From Crambe crambe (taxonomy: Eukaryota > Porifera > Demospongiae > Poecilosclerida > Crambeidae): a stretch of DNA of 64,000 nucleotides. The translations under genes and the position numbers were made by a program. The notes beneath the pieces are model-generated. The model was not told where the DNA came from and ran no database searches. It saw only the letters and a program-made list of their open reading frames with translations. The stretch covers positions 5,332,001-5,396,000 of the forward strand of contig OZ004582.1 in assembly GCA_963924555.1 (NCBI GenBank). Reading direction: 5' to 3'. Below, in pieces: positions 11,165 through 21,676 of this stretch (its first letter is position 1; the number at the start of each line of letters is the position of its first letter).

Positions 11165-11945
11165 GTTTTCCCTATCCCTGACCAAAAGGCTGTACGGTTT
11201 AATAGTGGACATACTGGTGCTGAGATCATACCTGCATGTGTGTGGTGTTCCAGAAAGTCTACTATTGGAGAAGGGACCCAATCAGCTATCCTACCTGATG
11301 ACTGATGTATGCAGTCTTCTTAGAATTACGAAATTGAATACTACAGCATACCATCTTCAGTGTGATGGCCTCACCGAGAGATTTAATCGTACTCTCGTAC
11401 TCTAAAGACGCTGATATGCAAGCATGTTGATGTCTATGGGAAGCAGTGGGACAAGTATTTACATGGGATGCCTGCTTGCCTATCGAAACACCCCACATGA
11501 GGCAACAAGTGAGAAGCCATCTTACATTCTTTATGGTAGCTATCCTATTGAAGCTGCATTTCTTCCTGCTAATGAGGTAGAAGGGGCTGACCTGACAGGC
11601 TACCAACGTGACAGGAACTCACTGAGATACTCAGTCAATCCAGAAAGCCCAGAAACATTGCAAAAAGTACTATAATAAGGTGAACAAATGTTCTCCTATG
11701 CAGTTCAAGATTGGAAGTCTAGTGCTATTTCGATTCCCTCAGGAAGAGTCCGGGAAGTTTCAGAAGTTATCTCGTCTGTGGCATGGACCCTATATTGAGT
11801 TGTTAAGGTGACTCCAACCGGCATTGCAGGAAAACGTGTCTACACTTCAAAAGATTATTCATGTACACTTAAATCTGAGTTACCCTAGTAATCTAACCAT
11901 CCCTCTACTATGGAAGAAAGTAAGCTCGGGGCAAGCTTTAACTGG
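11165..11945 (+). mobile_element. Decayed Ty3/gypsy-type integrase fragment
   Basis: Three frame pieces read as an integrase core: VCGVPESLLLEKG, LNTTAYHLQCDGLTERFNRT, then LLAYRNTPHEATSEKPSYIL and YGSYPIEAAF, with a weak continuation containing SRLWHGPY near 11780. The TAYHxQxDGLxERFNRTL and AYRNTPHEATxxxPSxxLxG blocks are the standard ends of Ty3/gypsy integrases. Stops and shifts (near 11403 and 11660) and a changed catalytic region mark it as dead. A TGTGACAG string at 11957 could begin a 3' LTR, but no second LTR copy is visible. Confidence 0.75.
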
Positions 11946-13611
11946 AGGAGGGGGTATGTGACAGTAACGTGATTTTACTTATGACGTAATCTTGTATCAC
12001 ATGTTCACTCCTTGATTTGTGACCCTTGAGTAAAGTCTAATATCACTTGAGATGCTGCCTGGTGACATTACATGAATAACATATCTGATATAAAGTAGTC
12101 TTGTCCTACATATAAATAATAACCAGATAGTCAACAAGTGAATTTTTTATAGCATGCAGTTATATTCCTACATAGGTATCCTTTCAAGGAAAAAACAACT
12201 TGACAAACTTCAATAGACTTAACCTATGCAATTTCAATATTCATAATTATTGATTAACTTATAATTATTGGGAGGAGGGTGGGTTAATCTTCAAACCCAG
12301 GTCCACTGGACCTGCCTGGATTTTGGCAGCGAAACTGGACTGGGTCCACTTTTTTTCCCCTGCCAAAAATGCCCGCATGATTGTGAGGAAAAATCCTGAC
12401 CAGAAACATGAATGTCATTAACACTGGCCTAATGCAGACAATCTTGTGGCATGCTGTTAGATATAAAAACATATCCCAGCCACGCTAATACTAATAGCTA
12501 CAAACCATATAGGCAAACCATTGCGGCATGCTTTTAAATATACAAACATGCACTAATACTATTAAGTGTGCAACGCTACTGGCAGTAGTTTAGCATTGTG
12601 CCTGCATGAGGGCCAATGCTGCAATAACAATAATTCACAACCAGCTAATAGGGGTAGTTCCTTCAAATCATAGGTGCTGGAAGCAGGGGGGCCAGGGGGC
12701 ACTGGCCCCCCCCCCCCCCAGATTTAGAACTGGGGGGGGGGGGCCTTGGGGGCACTCCTTAGTTAGCAATGTACTGTACATTAAAGTAAATAGCCAACCC
12801 AGGCAGCTGAAAAGTCTATGTTCAGTGGCTAAATATAAGAAAATCCTACTGAAAATATCAAGTCTGTAAGACTTTATGTAGCTATTATGATGAATGCTAT
12901 TGGGAGCAGCAAGATTATGTTTAGTGAAGTTCACAAATTATACTCACAATACTTCAGCTACATCTGAGCGCACATTTTCTGTTATGTGTAGATTGAAAAC
13001 TTTTCTACGATCATCAATGACACAGACAATATAATGCTCTTGCATGAAACATCTTAATGCCATAGCTAATGAATTCATAGAAGTAAATGATAGAAGAAAA
13101 AGCGTGATCAATAATTCTTTGTTTGTACATAATTATTTGAATGATCATGAAATGCGCACCGTACAATGATGCGAGTGCCCCCTCAGTCAAAAATAGCTTC
13201 CAACACCCCTGCAAATACAATGAGTATTCCCTAGATCCACCACTGGTGTGTACACAAAGTTTAAAATGGGGTGGATATGAAATGGCCACATTATTGTTAT
13301 TCATTGCCATGAATATTCTTGTAGCTTCCAGGCTGTGGATCATTCATACACTGTTTATTAATGGCATGCAACAGCTATACCAGCAGAAAAAAGAAAACTG
13401 TTATGTTTTTGTCCACAAAAACAACACAATCTCACAAAATACGCTCCCTCGCATACAAGTGAGAGATTCATGGCCTCAATAGAAACCTAGTACAACATTT
13501 CTATTCTCTCAATTATGGGCCAGTATCTCACAAGAGAAATGCATTGTTTGCAGTCACATGTTGTAAACCCCACTAGTATTGTATTCTGTTCTCAGTAGTT
13601 TCACATTGATG
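11946..13611. other. Repeat-derived intergenic region
   Basis: No gene. It contains the TGGACC cluster at 12290-12360 and a C-run/G-run hairpin at 12685-12760. A stretch at 13160-13240 (GCTTCCAACACCCCTGC, then TAGATCCACCACTGG) resembles the start of the C/G hairpin region in the opposite sense, so 12671-13240 may be one decayed inverted-repeat element. Confidence 0.35.
12685..12760. repeat. C-run/G-run hairpin
   Basis: GGGGCACTGG leads into a run of about 15 C; a short spacer is followed by a run of about 12 G and CCTTGGGGGCAC. The arms pair, so the sequence could fold strongly. Reading errors in the homopolymers are likely. Confidence 0.6.
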
Positions 13612-13944
13612 TAATAAGCGAGGGGGAAAAGGGTCTGCCACACTGTTGTAGAACGCTTTGTTCCAAGTTTCACCTGGAACTGGGTGAAGGAAATTGAACT
13701 GCGGACAATGAATATTTCAATGTGGTCATTTTGCTTTATTCACACCGAAGTATTTAGTGCAATCATGGAGTGCTGTCTCTGTAAGGAGAATGTTTGGGCT
13801 AAAATGTATTTAAATACTGTGTCAGCAAATAACCAAATGGGATTTCATTGTCCACTGTTCAATTTCCTTCACCCAGTTCTGGGTGAAACTCAGAACAGAT
13901 AGTTCTACGGCAGTGTGCCAGACCCTTTCCCCTCTCGTTTATTA
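13612..13944. mobile_element. Inverted-repeat element (MITE) with ~100-base arms
   Basis: The left arm (13612-13710, starting TAATAAGCGAGGGGG) and right arm (13844-13944, ending CTCGTTTATTA) are reverse complements with scattered mismatches. Only about 130 bases separate the arms and no protein is encoded. The TTA/TAA at the edges may be part of a target duplication. Confidence 0.8.
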
Positions 13945-13969
13945 GGGAAAGGGTCAGCAACACGACACT

Positions 13970-15275
13970 ATTATGTGTGACTATGTTGTCAGTCAAGTGA
14001 GAGGGAAGGTCTTTCATGAGCAGGTTACAGTAAACAGAATTGAATTTTTTGTATGTTTTAAACAGTCACACATAGACATGCCTTGGCAACACAAGCTTCC
14101 AGCTATACCACCTGCATAGATAGCCGTATCATCAAGAATGTTATAATATCATGAGGTTAGGACATGATGTTGGTGAGTGGCTCCTATGTGTACCTAAGTT
14201 AGGAAAGTTTTAAAATGGGGATGTTTTCACTGCTAGACCTGTTGTAGCACCTTCTTAAGGGATTTTTTACCATTTTTGTCAAAAAATTTTCCTTCTGGCC
14301 GGAATTCCATGACACTACCCCCTATTAACTTGATTATAGTCTCAAAAGATTGCTTTTGCTCTGTGCTTTCCAATAGTGTACTTGAAAGCACACGTACTCC
14401 AATGATGATAAGCTGTTTTGAAGAGTTATTTTCATATGGGTGTCTGAATTCACTGGACTGGACTACTGGACTGGATTACTGGAATGGACTACTGGACTGA
14501 CCTTTCACCTTAAACTTGATACATTATTACAACTTAAAATTACTGGGCAGTAGCTGGTAGCTACACTAGTATATTTGTTTAACACGCACTAGAAGTCAGA
14601 CCCTGGTACATGTGAGACTATAGAAGTTTACATCAAAGCACTAGCTGTGGGAAGCTAATTACTACTAGCTAACCTCTGTCTAGTAATTAGTAATTGCAGT
14701 AATTACTGGTAGCTACACTAGTAATTTGTGCATATCATCTTTCATACCTCTGAATGACACTTGTTGTCCTGCACAAAAAATGGTAAGGCCCAGTCATACA
14801 CCCAGATCAGGGATAGGTTTAGCACATTCGAAAGGGACTAATTCTAATAATGTAGCCTATCCTATGGCCATGGATGAAGGGAGTTGTGTCCCTAGGGAGT
14901 CCTGATGCCGTCCAACTAGTAGCAAATTTGGCTAGATCTTAGCTACAAGCAGCAAACATATCTTCATCTAGTAGATTCTATGGACCAATGCATGTTGTCT
15001 GAATATTGACTTTGAGCATGCAAGATCATTTTTTTGAAGTTGTGAAGTTCCCCAATACATCAGCCACTGGTGACTGGACTACTGGGGAGGAATGGAGGGG
15101 AGTGACCTTTATTTTATGCTAAACCTTCATCTAGTAGATAGCTCCATTTTTTGTGCAAGATAACAAGTGTCATCCAGAGGTGTGCACACTTCCTCCAGGG
15201 AGTGAAAGTGTTAGTGACCATGCACATCCTCATAAGTGGACTTGTATTTTACCCCAGAGTAGGTAAAGGGTCGTA
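13970..15275 (-). pseudogene. Broken TRAF copy interrupted by repeats
   Basis: Two short blocks match the TRAF gene in collinear order on the minus strand. 15215-15270 (CATCCTCATAAGTGGACTTG, later GTAAAGGGTC) equals TRAF 9255-9312, and 13972-14022 (GTGTGACTATGTTGTCAGTC, then AAGGTCTTTC) equals TRAF 9050-9097. About 1.2 kb now separate blocks that lie about 0.2 kb apart in the intact gene; the inverted-repeat element at 14744-15186 accounts for part of the expansion. No open frame remains. Confidence 0.6.
14744..15186. mobile_element. Element with ~39-base inverted repeats
   Basis: TACCTCTGAATGACACTTGT with GCACAAAAAATGG at the left returns as its reverse complement at 15146-15186, with three or four mismatches. 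The 440-base span has no coding frame and sits inside the TRAF relic. Probably a MITE. Confidence 0.65.
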
Positions 15276-15775
15276 ACTAATAATTAAGCAGGAGTACTTT
15301 TTTGTTACTTGTTTTTCCCAACTTGAAGTGGCAAATCCAACATATCACCAGCAATTCAAAGCACTGAGCATGTCTGAAGTATGCACCCTACTGAAGCTTG
15401 TAATGGTCCTACCAGCAACTTACCTACGAACAACTATGACTCAAGCTCGGCTAAATAATCTGATGACTCTGCATGTTCATCAAGAGTACACTGATTCATG
15501 TTTGAATTGTACACAGAGAGACTATGTTTGGACATTTTAAACTTCCATCAGCTATTATCAACAATTATGCTGAATATAATTATTTATTCATAATAAAAAA
15601 ACCACACCTACAAACACACCCACTTCCTGGCCTGATCACTTAAATTTTCCTTCCTCCGGCCCTGTCGGACTATACTGTTCCATTGTTAATCATATATATT
15701 GACATTTAGTTGGAGTGAAATTAAACCCAAATCGGTCATTAATTTAACTATGATCATTATGCATTCAGCAATAAT
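15276..15775. other. Intergenic, no recognised feature
   Basis: A 70-codon open frame at 15328-15540 has no recognisable motif or splice context and I do not call it a gene. Confidence 0.4.
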
Positions 15776-16014
15776 CAGAGAGTGCGGTAGCACTCTCTAT
15801 GTAGGGATGACTCGGACGGCCGCGCGCGCCGCCTATAGACTAATACTAAAGTGAAATTCCAGTTCCCCCACTTAGACCTAACAAAAGCTACTGTGAATGA
15901 TTATCCAGCCTACTAGAGCCTACTACAATGTGCAGACCAAGTTTCAGGACCAGGGAGCTTACCGTTTCAGAAATACGGCAAGCAGGTAAATCGCTATATT
16001 CTTCTTCTTCTCTA

Positions 16015-17683
16015 TTATTATTATTATTATTCTTCTTCTTATTATTCTTCTTAGACAACCATATCTCTCGAACCACTCAAGCTACAGCTATGATTTCTGG
16101 ACAAATCCACTCCAAATTCTACGAACTACGATCTTTTCTACTCGTTGATCCTCGAAAGAGTCGATGAAAAAGGAGACACTAAGGAGCACAGCACTCGACT
16201 AATTCAATTAGGAAGCCATCTTTTCTATAATACGCATGCGCATGTATTTGATATCCAATTATTCGAAATCATAATATTATTCAGCTGCCTCTAGCTAGCT
16301 AGCTAGCTAGCTAGGTATAGGTATATGTAGCTAGAATAGTGATGATGATGATAGACTACTGTATCGACTCGGGGATTTAGATTCAACAAGGTAGACTCTA
16401 TTTCAGCATCTTCTACCTCCACCTTGACTCGTTGATAGTGATTGGGCTGGTATGCTATTGGAGAACTATCCTTCTTTCATCTGTCCCTGCATACACATAG
16501 AAGAATGAACTCTATACATAGCTAAAACCATAAAAGAGAGGAAAAAAAGACCAGGAACAAGTAAGGGAAAAAGCATTTCGTGAAATGAAAAAAGATGTAG
16601 GGATGACCACTGCACAAAAAAGTAAGGAAACAAGAAGGATGGAATCTTTGTTCTGTATATCCAGCCAACAATCCCTACATGTACGTACATTACTACACTA
16701 TAATCTGAAGCTACCCGACGTATATGTAGGGATTGTTGGCTGGATATACAGAACAAAGATTCCATCCTTCTTGTTTCCTTACTTTTTTGTGCAGTGGTCA
16801 TCCCTACATCTTTTTTCATTTCACGAAATGCTTTTTCCCTTATTATTATTACAAGTAAGGGAAAAAGCATTTCGTGAAATGAAAAAAGATGTAGGGATGA
16901 CCACTGCACAAAAAAGTAAGGAAACAAGAAGGATGGAATCTTTGTTCTGTATATCCAGCCAACAATCCCTACATATACGTCGGGTAGCTTCAGATTATAG
17001 TGTAGTAATGTACGTACATGTAGGGATTGTTGGCTGGATATACAGAACAAAGATTCCATCCTTCTTGTTTCCTTACTTTTTTGTGCAGTGGTCATCCCTA
17101 CATCTTTTTTCATTTCACGAAATGCTTTTTCCCTTACTTGTTCCTGGTCTTTTTTTCCTCTCTTTTATGGTTTTAGCTATGTATAGAGTTCATTCTTCTA
17201 TGTGTATGCAGGGACAGATGAAAGAAGAATAGTTCTCCAATAGCATACCAGCCCAATCACTATCAACGAGTCAAGGTGGAGGTAGAAGATGCTGAAATAG
17301 AGTCTACCTTGTTGAATCTAAATCCCCGAGTCGATACAGTAGTCTATCATCATCATCACTAGCACTATTCTAGCTACCTATACCTAGCTAGCTAGCTAGA
17401 GGCAGCTGAATAATATTATAATTTCGAATAATTGGATATCAAATACATGCGCATGCGTATTATAGAAAAGATGGCTTCCTAATTGAATTAGTCGAGTGCT
17501 GTGCTCCTTAGTGTCTCCTTTTTCATCGACTCTTTCGAGGATCAACGAGTAGAAAAGATCGTAGTTCGTAGAATTTGGAATGGATTTGTCCAGAAATCAT
17601 AGCTGTAGCTTGAGTGGTTCGAGAGATATGGTTGTCTAAGAAGAATAATAATAAGAAGAAGAATAATAATAATAATAATAAGG
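16015..17683. repeat. Large palindrome 1, arms ~830 bases
   Basis: Symmetry centre near 16849. The left half is nearly the reverse complement of the right, with a smaller hairpin nested in each arm. Arm identity is high enough that both strands give almost the same 215-codon frame. Confidence 0.85.
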
Positions 17684-18475
17684 GAAAAAGCATTTCGTGA
17701 AATGAAAAAAAGATGTAGGGATGACCACTGCTCAAAAAAGTAAGGAAACAAGAAGGATGGAAATGGGATCAATCTTTGTTCTGTATATCCAGCCAACAAT
17801 CCCTACATATACACACATTACTACACTATAATCTGAAGTTACCTGACGTATATGTAGGGATTGTTGGCTGGATATACAGAACAAAGATTGATCCCATTTC
17901 CATCCTTCTTGTTTCCTTACTTTTTTGAGCAGTGGTCATCCCTACATCTTTTTTTCATTTCACGAAATGCTTTTTCCCTTACTTGTTCCTGGTCTTTTTT
18001 CCTCTCTTTTACGGTTTTAGCTATGATTAGAGTTCATTCTTCTACGTGTATGCAGGGACAGATGAAAGAAGTTCTCCAATAGCATACCAGCCCAATCATT
18101 TATCGAGTCAAGGTGTTGTGTTGTTGAGCCATACTTGGAGGTCGAAGATGCTGAAATAGAGTCTACCGTGGTGAATCTAAATCCCCGAATCGATACAGTA
18201 GTCTATCATCAGCTAGAGCTAGCTAGCTAGCTAGAGACAGCTGAGTAATATTATGATTTCGAATAATTGGATATTCAAATACATGCGCATGCGTATTATA
18301 GAAAAGATGGCTTCCTAATTGAATTAGTCGAGTGCTGCGCTCCATAGTGTCTCCTTTTTCATCGACTCTTTCGAGGATCAACGAGTAGAAAAGATCGTAG
18401 TTGGTAGAATTTGGAGTGGATTTGTCCAGAAATCATGGCTGTAGCTTGAGTGGTTCGAGAGATATGGTTGTCTAA

Positions 18476-18513
<38 letters not shown>

Positions 18514-19803
18514 GAGAAGAAGAAGAATATAGCGATTTACCTGCTTACCGTATTTCTGAAACGGTAAGCTCCCTGGTCCTGAAACTTGGTCTGCACATTG
18601 TAGTAGGCTCTAGTAGGCTGGATAATCATTCACAGTAGCTTTTGTTAGGTCTAAGTGGGAGAACTAGAATTTCACTTTAGTATTAGTCTATAGGCGGCGC
18701 GCGCGGCCGTCCGAGTCATCCCTACATAGAGAGTGCTACCGCACTCTCTGATAGAGAAGAAGAAGAATATAGCGGTTTACCTGCTTGCCGTATTTCTGAA
18801 ACGGTAAGCTCCCTGGTCCTGAAACTTGGTCTGCACATTGTAGTAGGCTCTAGTAGGCTGGATAATCATTCACAGTAGCTTTTGTTAGGTCTAAGTGGGG
18901 GAACTGGAATTTCACTTTTGTATTAGTCTATAGGCGGCGCGCGCGGCCGTCCGAGTCATCCCTACATAGAGAGTGCTACCGCACTCTCTGATTATTATTA
19001 TTATTATTCTTAGACAACCATATCTCTCGAACCACTCAAGCTACAGCCATGATTTCTGGACAAATCCACTCCAAATTCTACCAACTACGATCTTTTCTAC
19101 TCGTTGATCCTCGAAAGAGTCGATGAAAAAGGAGACACTATGGAGCGCAGCACTCGACTAATTCAATTATGAAGCCATCTTTTCTATAATACGCATGCGC
19201 ATGTATTTGAATATCCAATTATTCGAAATCATAATATTACTCAGCTGTCTCTAGCTAGCTAGCTCTAGCTGATGATAGACTACTGTATCGATTCGGGGAT
19301 TTAGATTCACCACGGTAGACTCTATTTCAGCATCTTCGACCTCCAAGTATGGCTCAACAACACAACACCTTGACTCGATAAATGATTGGGCTGGTATGCT
19401 ATTGGAGAACTTCTTTCATCTGTCCCTGCATACACATAGAAGAATGAACTCTAATCATAGCTAAAACCGTAAAAGAGAGGAAAAAAGACCAGGAACAAGT
19501 AAGGGAAAAAGCATTTCGTGAAATGAAAAAAAGATGTAGGGATGACCACTGCTCAAAAAAGTAAGGAAACAAGAAGGATGGAAATGGGATCAATCTTTGT
19601 TCTGTATATCCAGCCAACAATCCCTACATATACGTCAGGTAACTTCAGATTATAGTGTAGTAATGTGTGTATATGTAGGGATTGTTGGCTGGATATACAG
19701 AACAAAGATTGATCCCATTTCCATCCTTCTTGTTTCCTTACTTTTTTGAGCAGTGGTCATCCCTACATCTTTTTTTCATTTCACGAAATGCTTTTTCCCT
19801 TAT
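17681..19803. repeat. Large palindrome 2, arms ~800 bases
   Basis: Symmetry centre near 18742. The arms 17681-18480 and 19003-19803 are reverse complements; the spacer holds the tandemly doubled hairpin-end segment. Each arm carries its own ~300-base hairpin at the outer end. Confidence 0.85.
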
Positions 19804-19814
19804 ACTAATTACAT

Positions 19815-20275
19815 TTAGACTATAGCTAGTCACAATCAAGGAATCTGATTGGTCCATTTGGTGAATTCTATTCACTTAGAATCACGCCTTATGGCACTTA
19901 GAATCACGCCTTATAGCACTTAGAATTCACTTGCCCTAGGTAAACCCGGTAAAGATGGTCATTCCAATTGGTCCAATTCTAGCAACGCATCGCGGTGGCC
20001 ACGGTTATTGTTTCTAGGTGCGCTCTGATTCATGTTTGTTGCATTTAAAAACCATGGTTATTGTTTCCAAGTGCGTGTTGAAGTAAGTTAAACAACTCCA
20101 GTGATTGGCTATAGTCTAAATAAGTTAGACACCTCGACCAACGGGATCTACGGTCTGTTTAGAAACCTTCGGGCCCTTAGTAGCGCCCTCGCTGCGCTCG
20201 GGACGCTACAGCCCAGGGCTCTCAGGTTTCTAAATAGACCGTAGATCCCTTGGTCTCGTTGTCTAACTATTATTT
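19815..20275 (+). mobile_element. Repeat family with ACCAACGGGATCTACGG hairpin, copy 1
   Basis: The segment from ACATTTAGACTATAGCTAGT to GTCTAAC is repeated in reverse orientation at 37683-38110. It ends in a 144-base hairpin (20124-20267) with ~55-base arms beginning GTTAGACACCTCGACCAACG. A solo hairpin of the same family is at 38831-38970. The outer GTTAGACA ends beside TAA/TAT suggest a mobile inverted-repeat element; no protein is encoded. Confidence 0.75.
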
Positions 20276-20317
20276 ATAATTAGCCACCTTATTCCAGCAG
20301 TAATCTAACTAAGTGTG

Positions 20318-20570
20318 GAGGAGGCTGCTGTAGGACAGTGCAGCAAGAATGAGACCATCCCTGCACTGGCTACACAACAGTCTGTCCTGTTGAGCCCTCC
20401 ACACATGAACTTGTAGCCTCGTTCAACTCAGAGACATTTTTTGGGAGGATGATGCGGCACGAGTGAGACCATCCCTGCACTGGCTACACAACAAACCTGT
20501 CCTCTTGAGCCCACACATGAACTTGTTCAACTCAGACATTCTTTGGGAGGATGATGCATAGTTGCCAAGT
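20318..20570 (-). pseudogene. Two short fragments of the multi-membrane gene
   Basis: 20318-20440 and 20450-20570 each match the part of the intact gene at about 23085-23200 that encodes SELNKFVCG and GLLCSQCRD. Here they are a tandem pair with frame breaks. They show that the family has been copied piecemeal. Confidence 0.65.
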
Positions 20571-20865
20571 TTGAGAAAAAGAAAACCCAGGACAAGCCAC
20601 GCCCATCTAATTAAATGACTGTGAATATCATTAATACTCATGAATATCATTATAAAATTGTGGATTGTACATGTCTCTACCTTGCTTAGCTAGCTATAAT
20701 TTATACTACAAGTGAATAATGATGCCTGGTTATGTCAGCTAATGCCTGGTGCTATATGTAAATAGTGTCTTGTCGCAAATCAGTAAACCGCAGGTGGGAT
20801 CTTGGCATAACTGGGCAACTACGTATGATGATGTATGCAGTAGTCAGTAAGCCTGAATTATTATT
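20571..20865. other. Spacer between membrane-gene fragments
   Basis: No coding or repeat signal that I can support. Confidence 0.4.
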
Positions 20866-21107
20866 GACCATGTAGGGACAGCTTGTCCATCAATGTGAGT
20901 CATACATTGCAGTGGTCCCATAAGAACTAGATTATCCGGTATGCATCTCACATCTCCATGACAGGATTTTCCACACACACATTTGGCATTTTCAGGGATG
21001 TTCCAAGTAAGACACTCAGTGATATTGCCTATTTGTTGTGCACAAAGGCTGCTTAAACAAGTGAGGATGAGAAATCCAAGAGTGAGTACTGATTGTTGGA
21101 GATACAT
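20866..21107 (-). pseudogene. N-terminal piece of a third multi-membrane paralogue
   Basis: From ATG 21107 the frame gives a signal-peptide-like start (LTLGFLILTCLSSLCAQ) followed by Cys-rich sequence aligned with the intact neighbour: ITECLTWNIPENAKCVCG and CMTHIDGQ against ITECPTWFIPDQDDPNMCDCG and CMTYTDGQ. The match ends near 20866; no membrane part follows. Divergence from the neighbour is greater than for the 24.4-26.2 kb copy, so it is an older duplicate. Confidence 0.65.
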
Positions 21108-21676
21108 TGTTGTAAAGGTGAGGAGAGCAAATAATACAATTGCTACACCAACTGAATTTGATTTTGCTACAACTAATAATGTTGCCACATTCACCCCTCT
21201 CAACAGATTGCCTGTCCTTATTTGATTCCAGTCCCAAATTTGCAACAGTGACAGGCTAGTCCCAAAGGTTAGTTTCACACAGAGTGGGTGACAGTTCCTA
21301 GGAATGTGCGTTCCCTAAGGGCTTCCCCTCTCCTGAGCCTAGCTCACAACCGTGAGATCATGCTGCAGTGGTTGCCAAGCAGCATAACAATATTGTGCTT
21401 CCACGCTTACTGCATGCATAATAGTTGTGGCTAAGCCAGACAGGATGTAGGTTTCTTTTTAGCATATGCCCAAACTGCATGCTTCCTCTCCTCAAACTGC
21501 ATGCTAGCTTCCCTCAAACTCCAAACTTCCTGCATTGCACATGCATGCATCCTAAAGGCATGCATGATCATCAAGGTTAAAGCTTTCCTTGTATTCATAT
21601 GATGCTAAGCCTATTTTTTTAGTTGTTAAGTATTCACAAAAATCTGTCACGATAAGAATTAATTAATAATAATAAG
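21108..21676. other. Spacer, no recognised feature
   Basis: Upstream of the fragment and downstream of the intact membrane gene. Several CTCAAACTGCATGC-like short repeats at 21470-21530, otherwise unremarkable. Confidence 0.4.

Larger units (their letters stand above)
15776..19803. mobile_element. Nested palindromic cluster of foldback elements
   Basis: A roughly 4 kb block built from one module in alternating orientation. The module has a small hairpin end (AGAGAGTGCGGTAGCACTCT), about 230 bases with CCGCGCGCGCCGCC, a (TTA/TTC)n tract, about 380 bases starting AGACAACCATATCTCTCGAA, AGCT-rich tracts, and a long hairpin whose arms run from AAGGGAAAAAGCATTTCGTG to AACAATCCCTACAT. Copies: forward from 15776, reversed to about 17683, a hairpin at 17681-17985, reversed 18000-18480, a tandem doubling of the hairpin-end segment at 18505-18991, and forward again 19003-19803. 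No transposase is present. The long open frames on both strands here are mirror images, not genes. Confidence 0.85.

Noticed and set aside
15776-15806. Terminal hairpin taken as a Helitron 3' end
   Set aside because: The hairpin shape fits, but I see no CTRR end after it and no Rep/helicase frame, and the elements are arranged as inverted foldbacks.
16466-17232. Two 215-codon open frames, one on each strand, with almost the same protein
   Set aside because: They are mirror readings of a palindrome (centre near 16849). The same sequence read from both ends gives the same frame; no motif or start context supports a gene.
17523-19620. Repeated short hydrophobic frames starting MLAGYTEQRL
   Set aside because: Hairpin-arm copies of the same foldback repeat, not a protein family.
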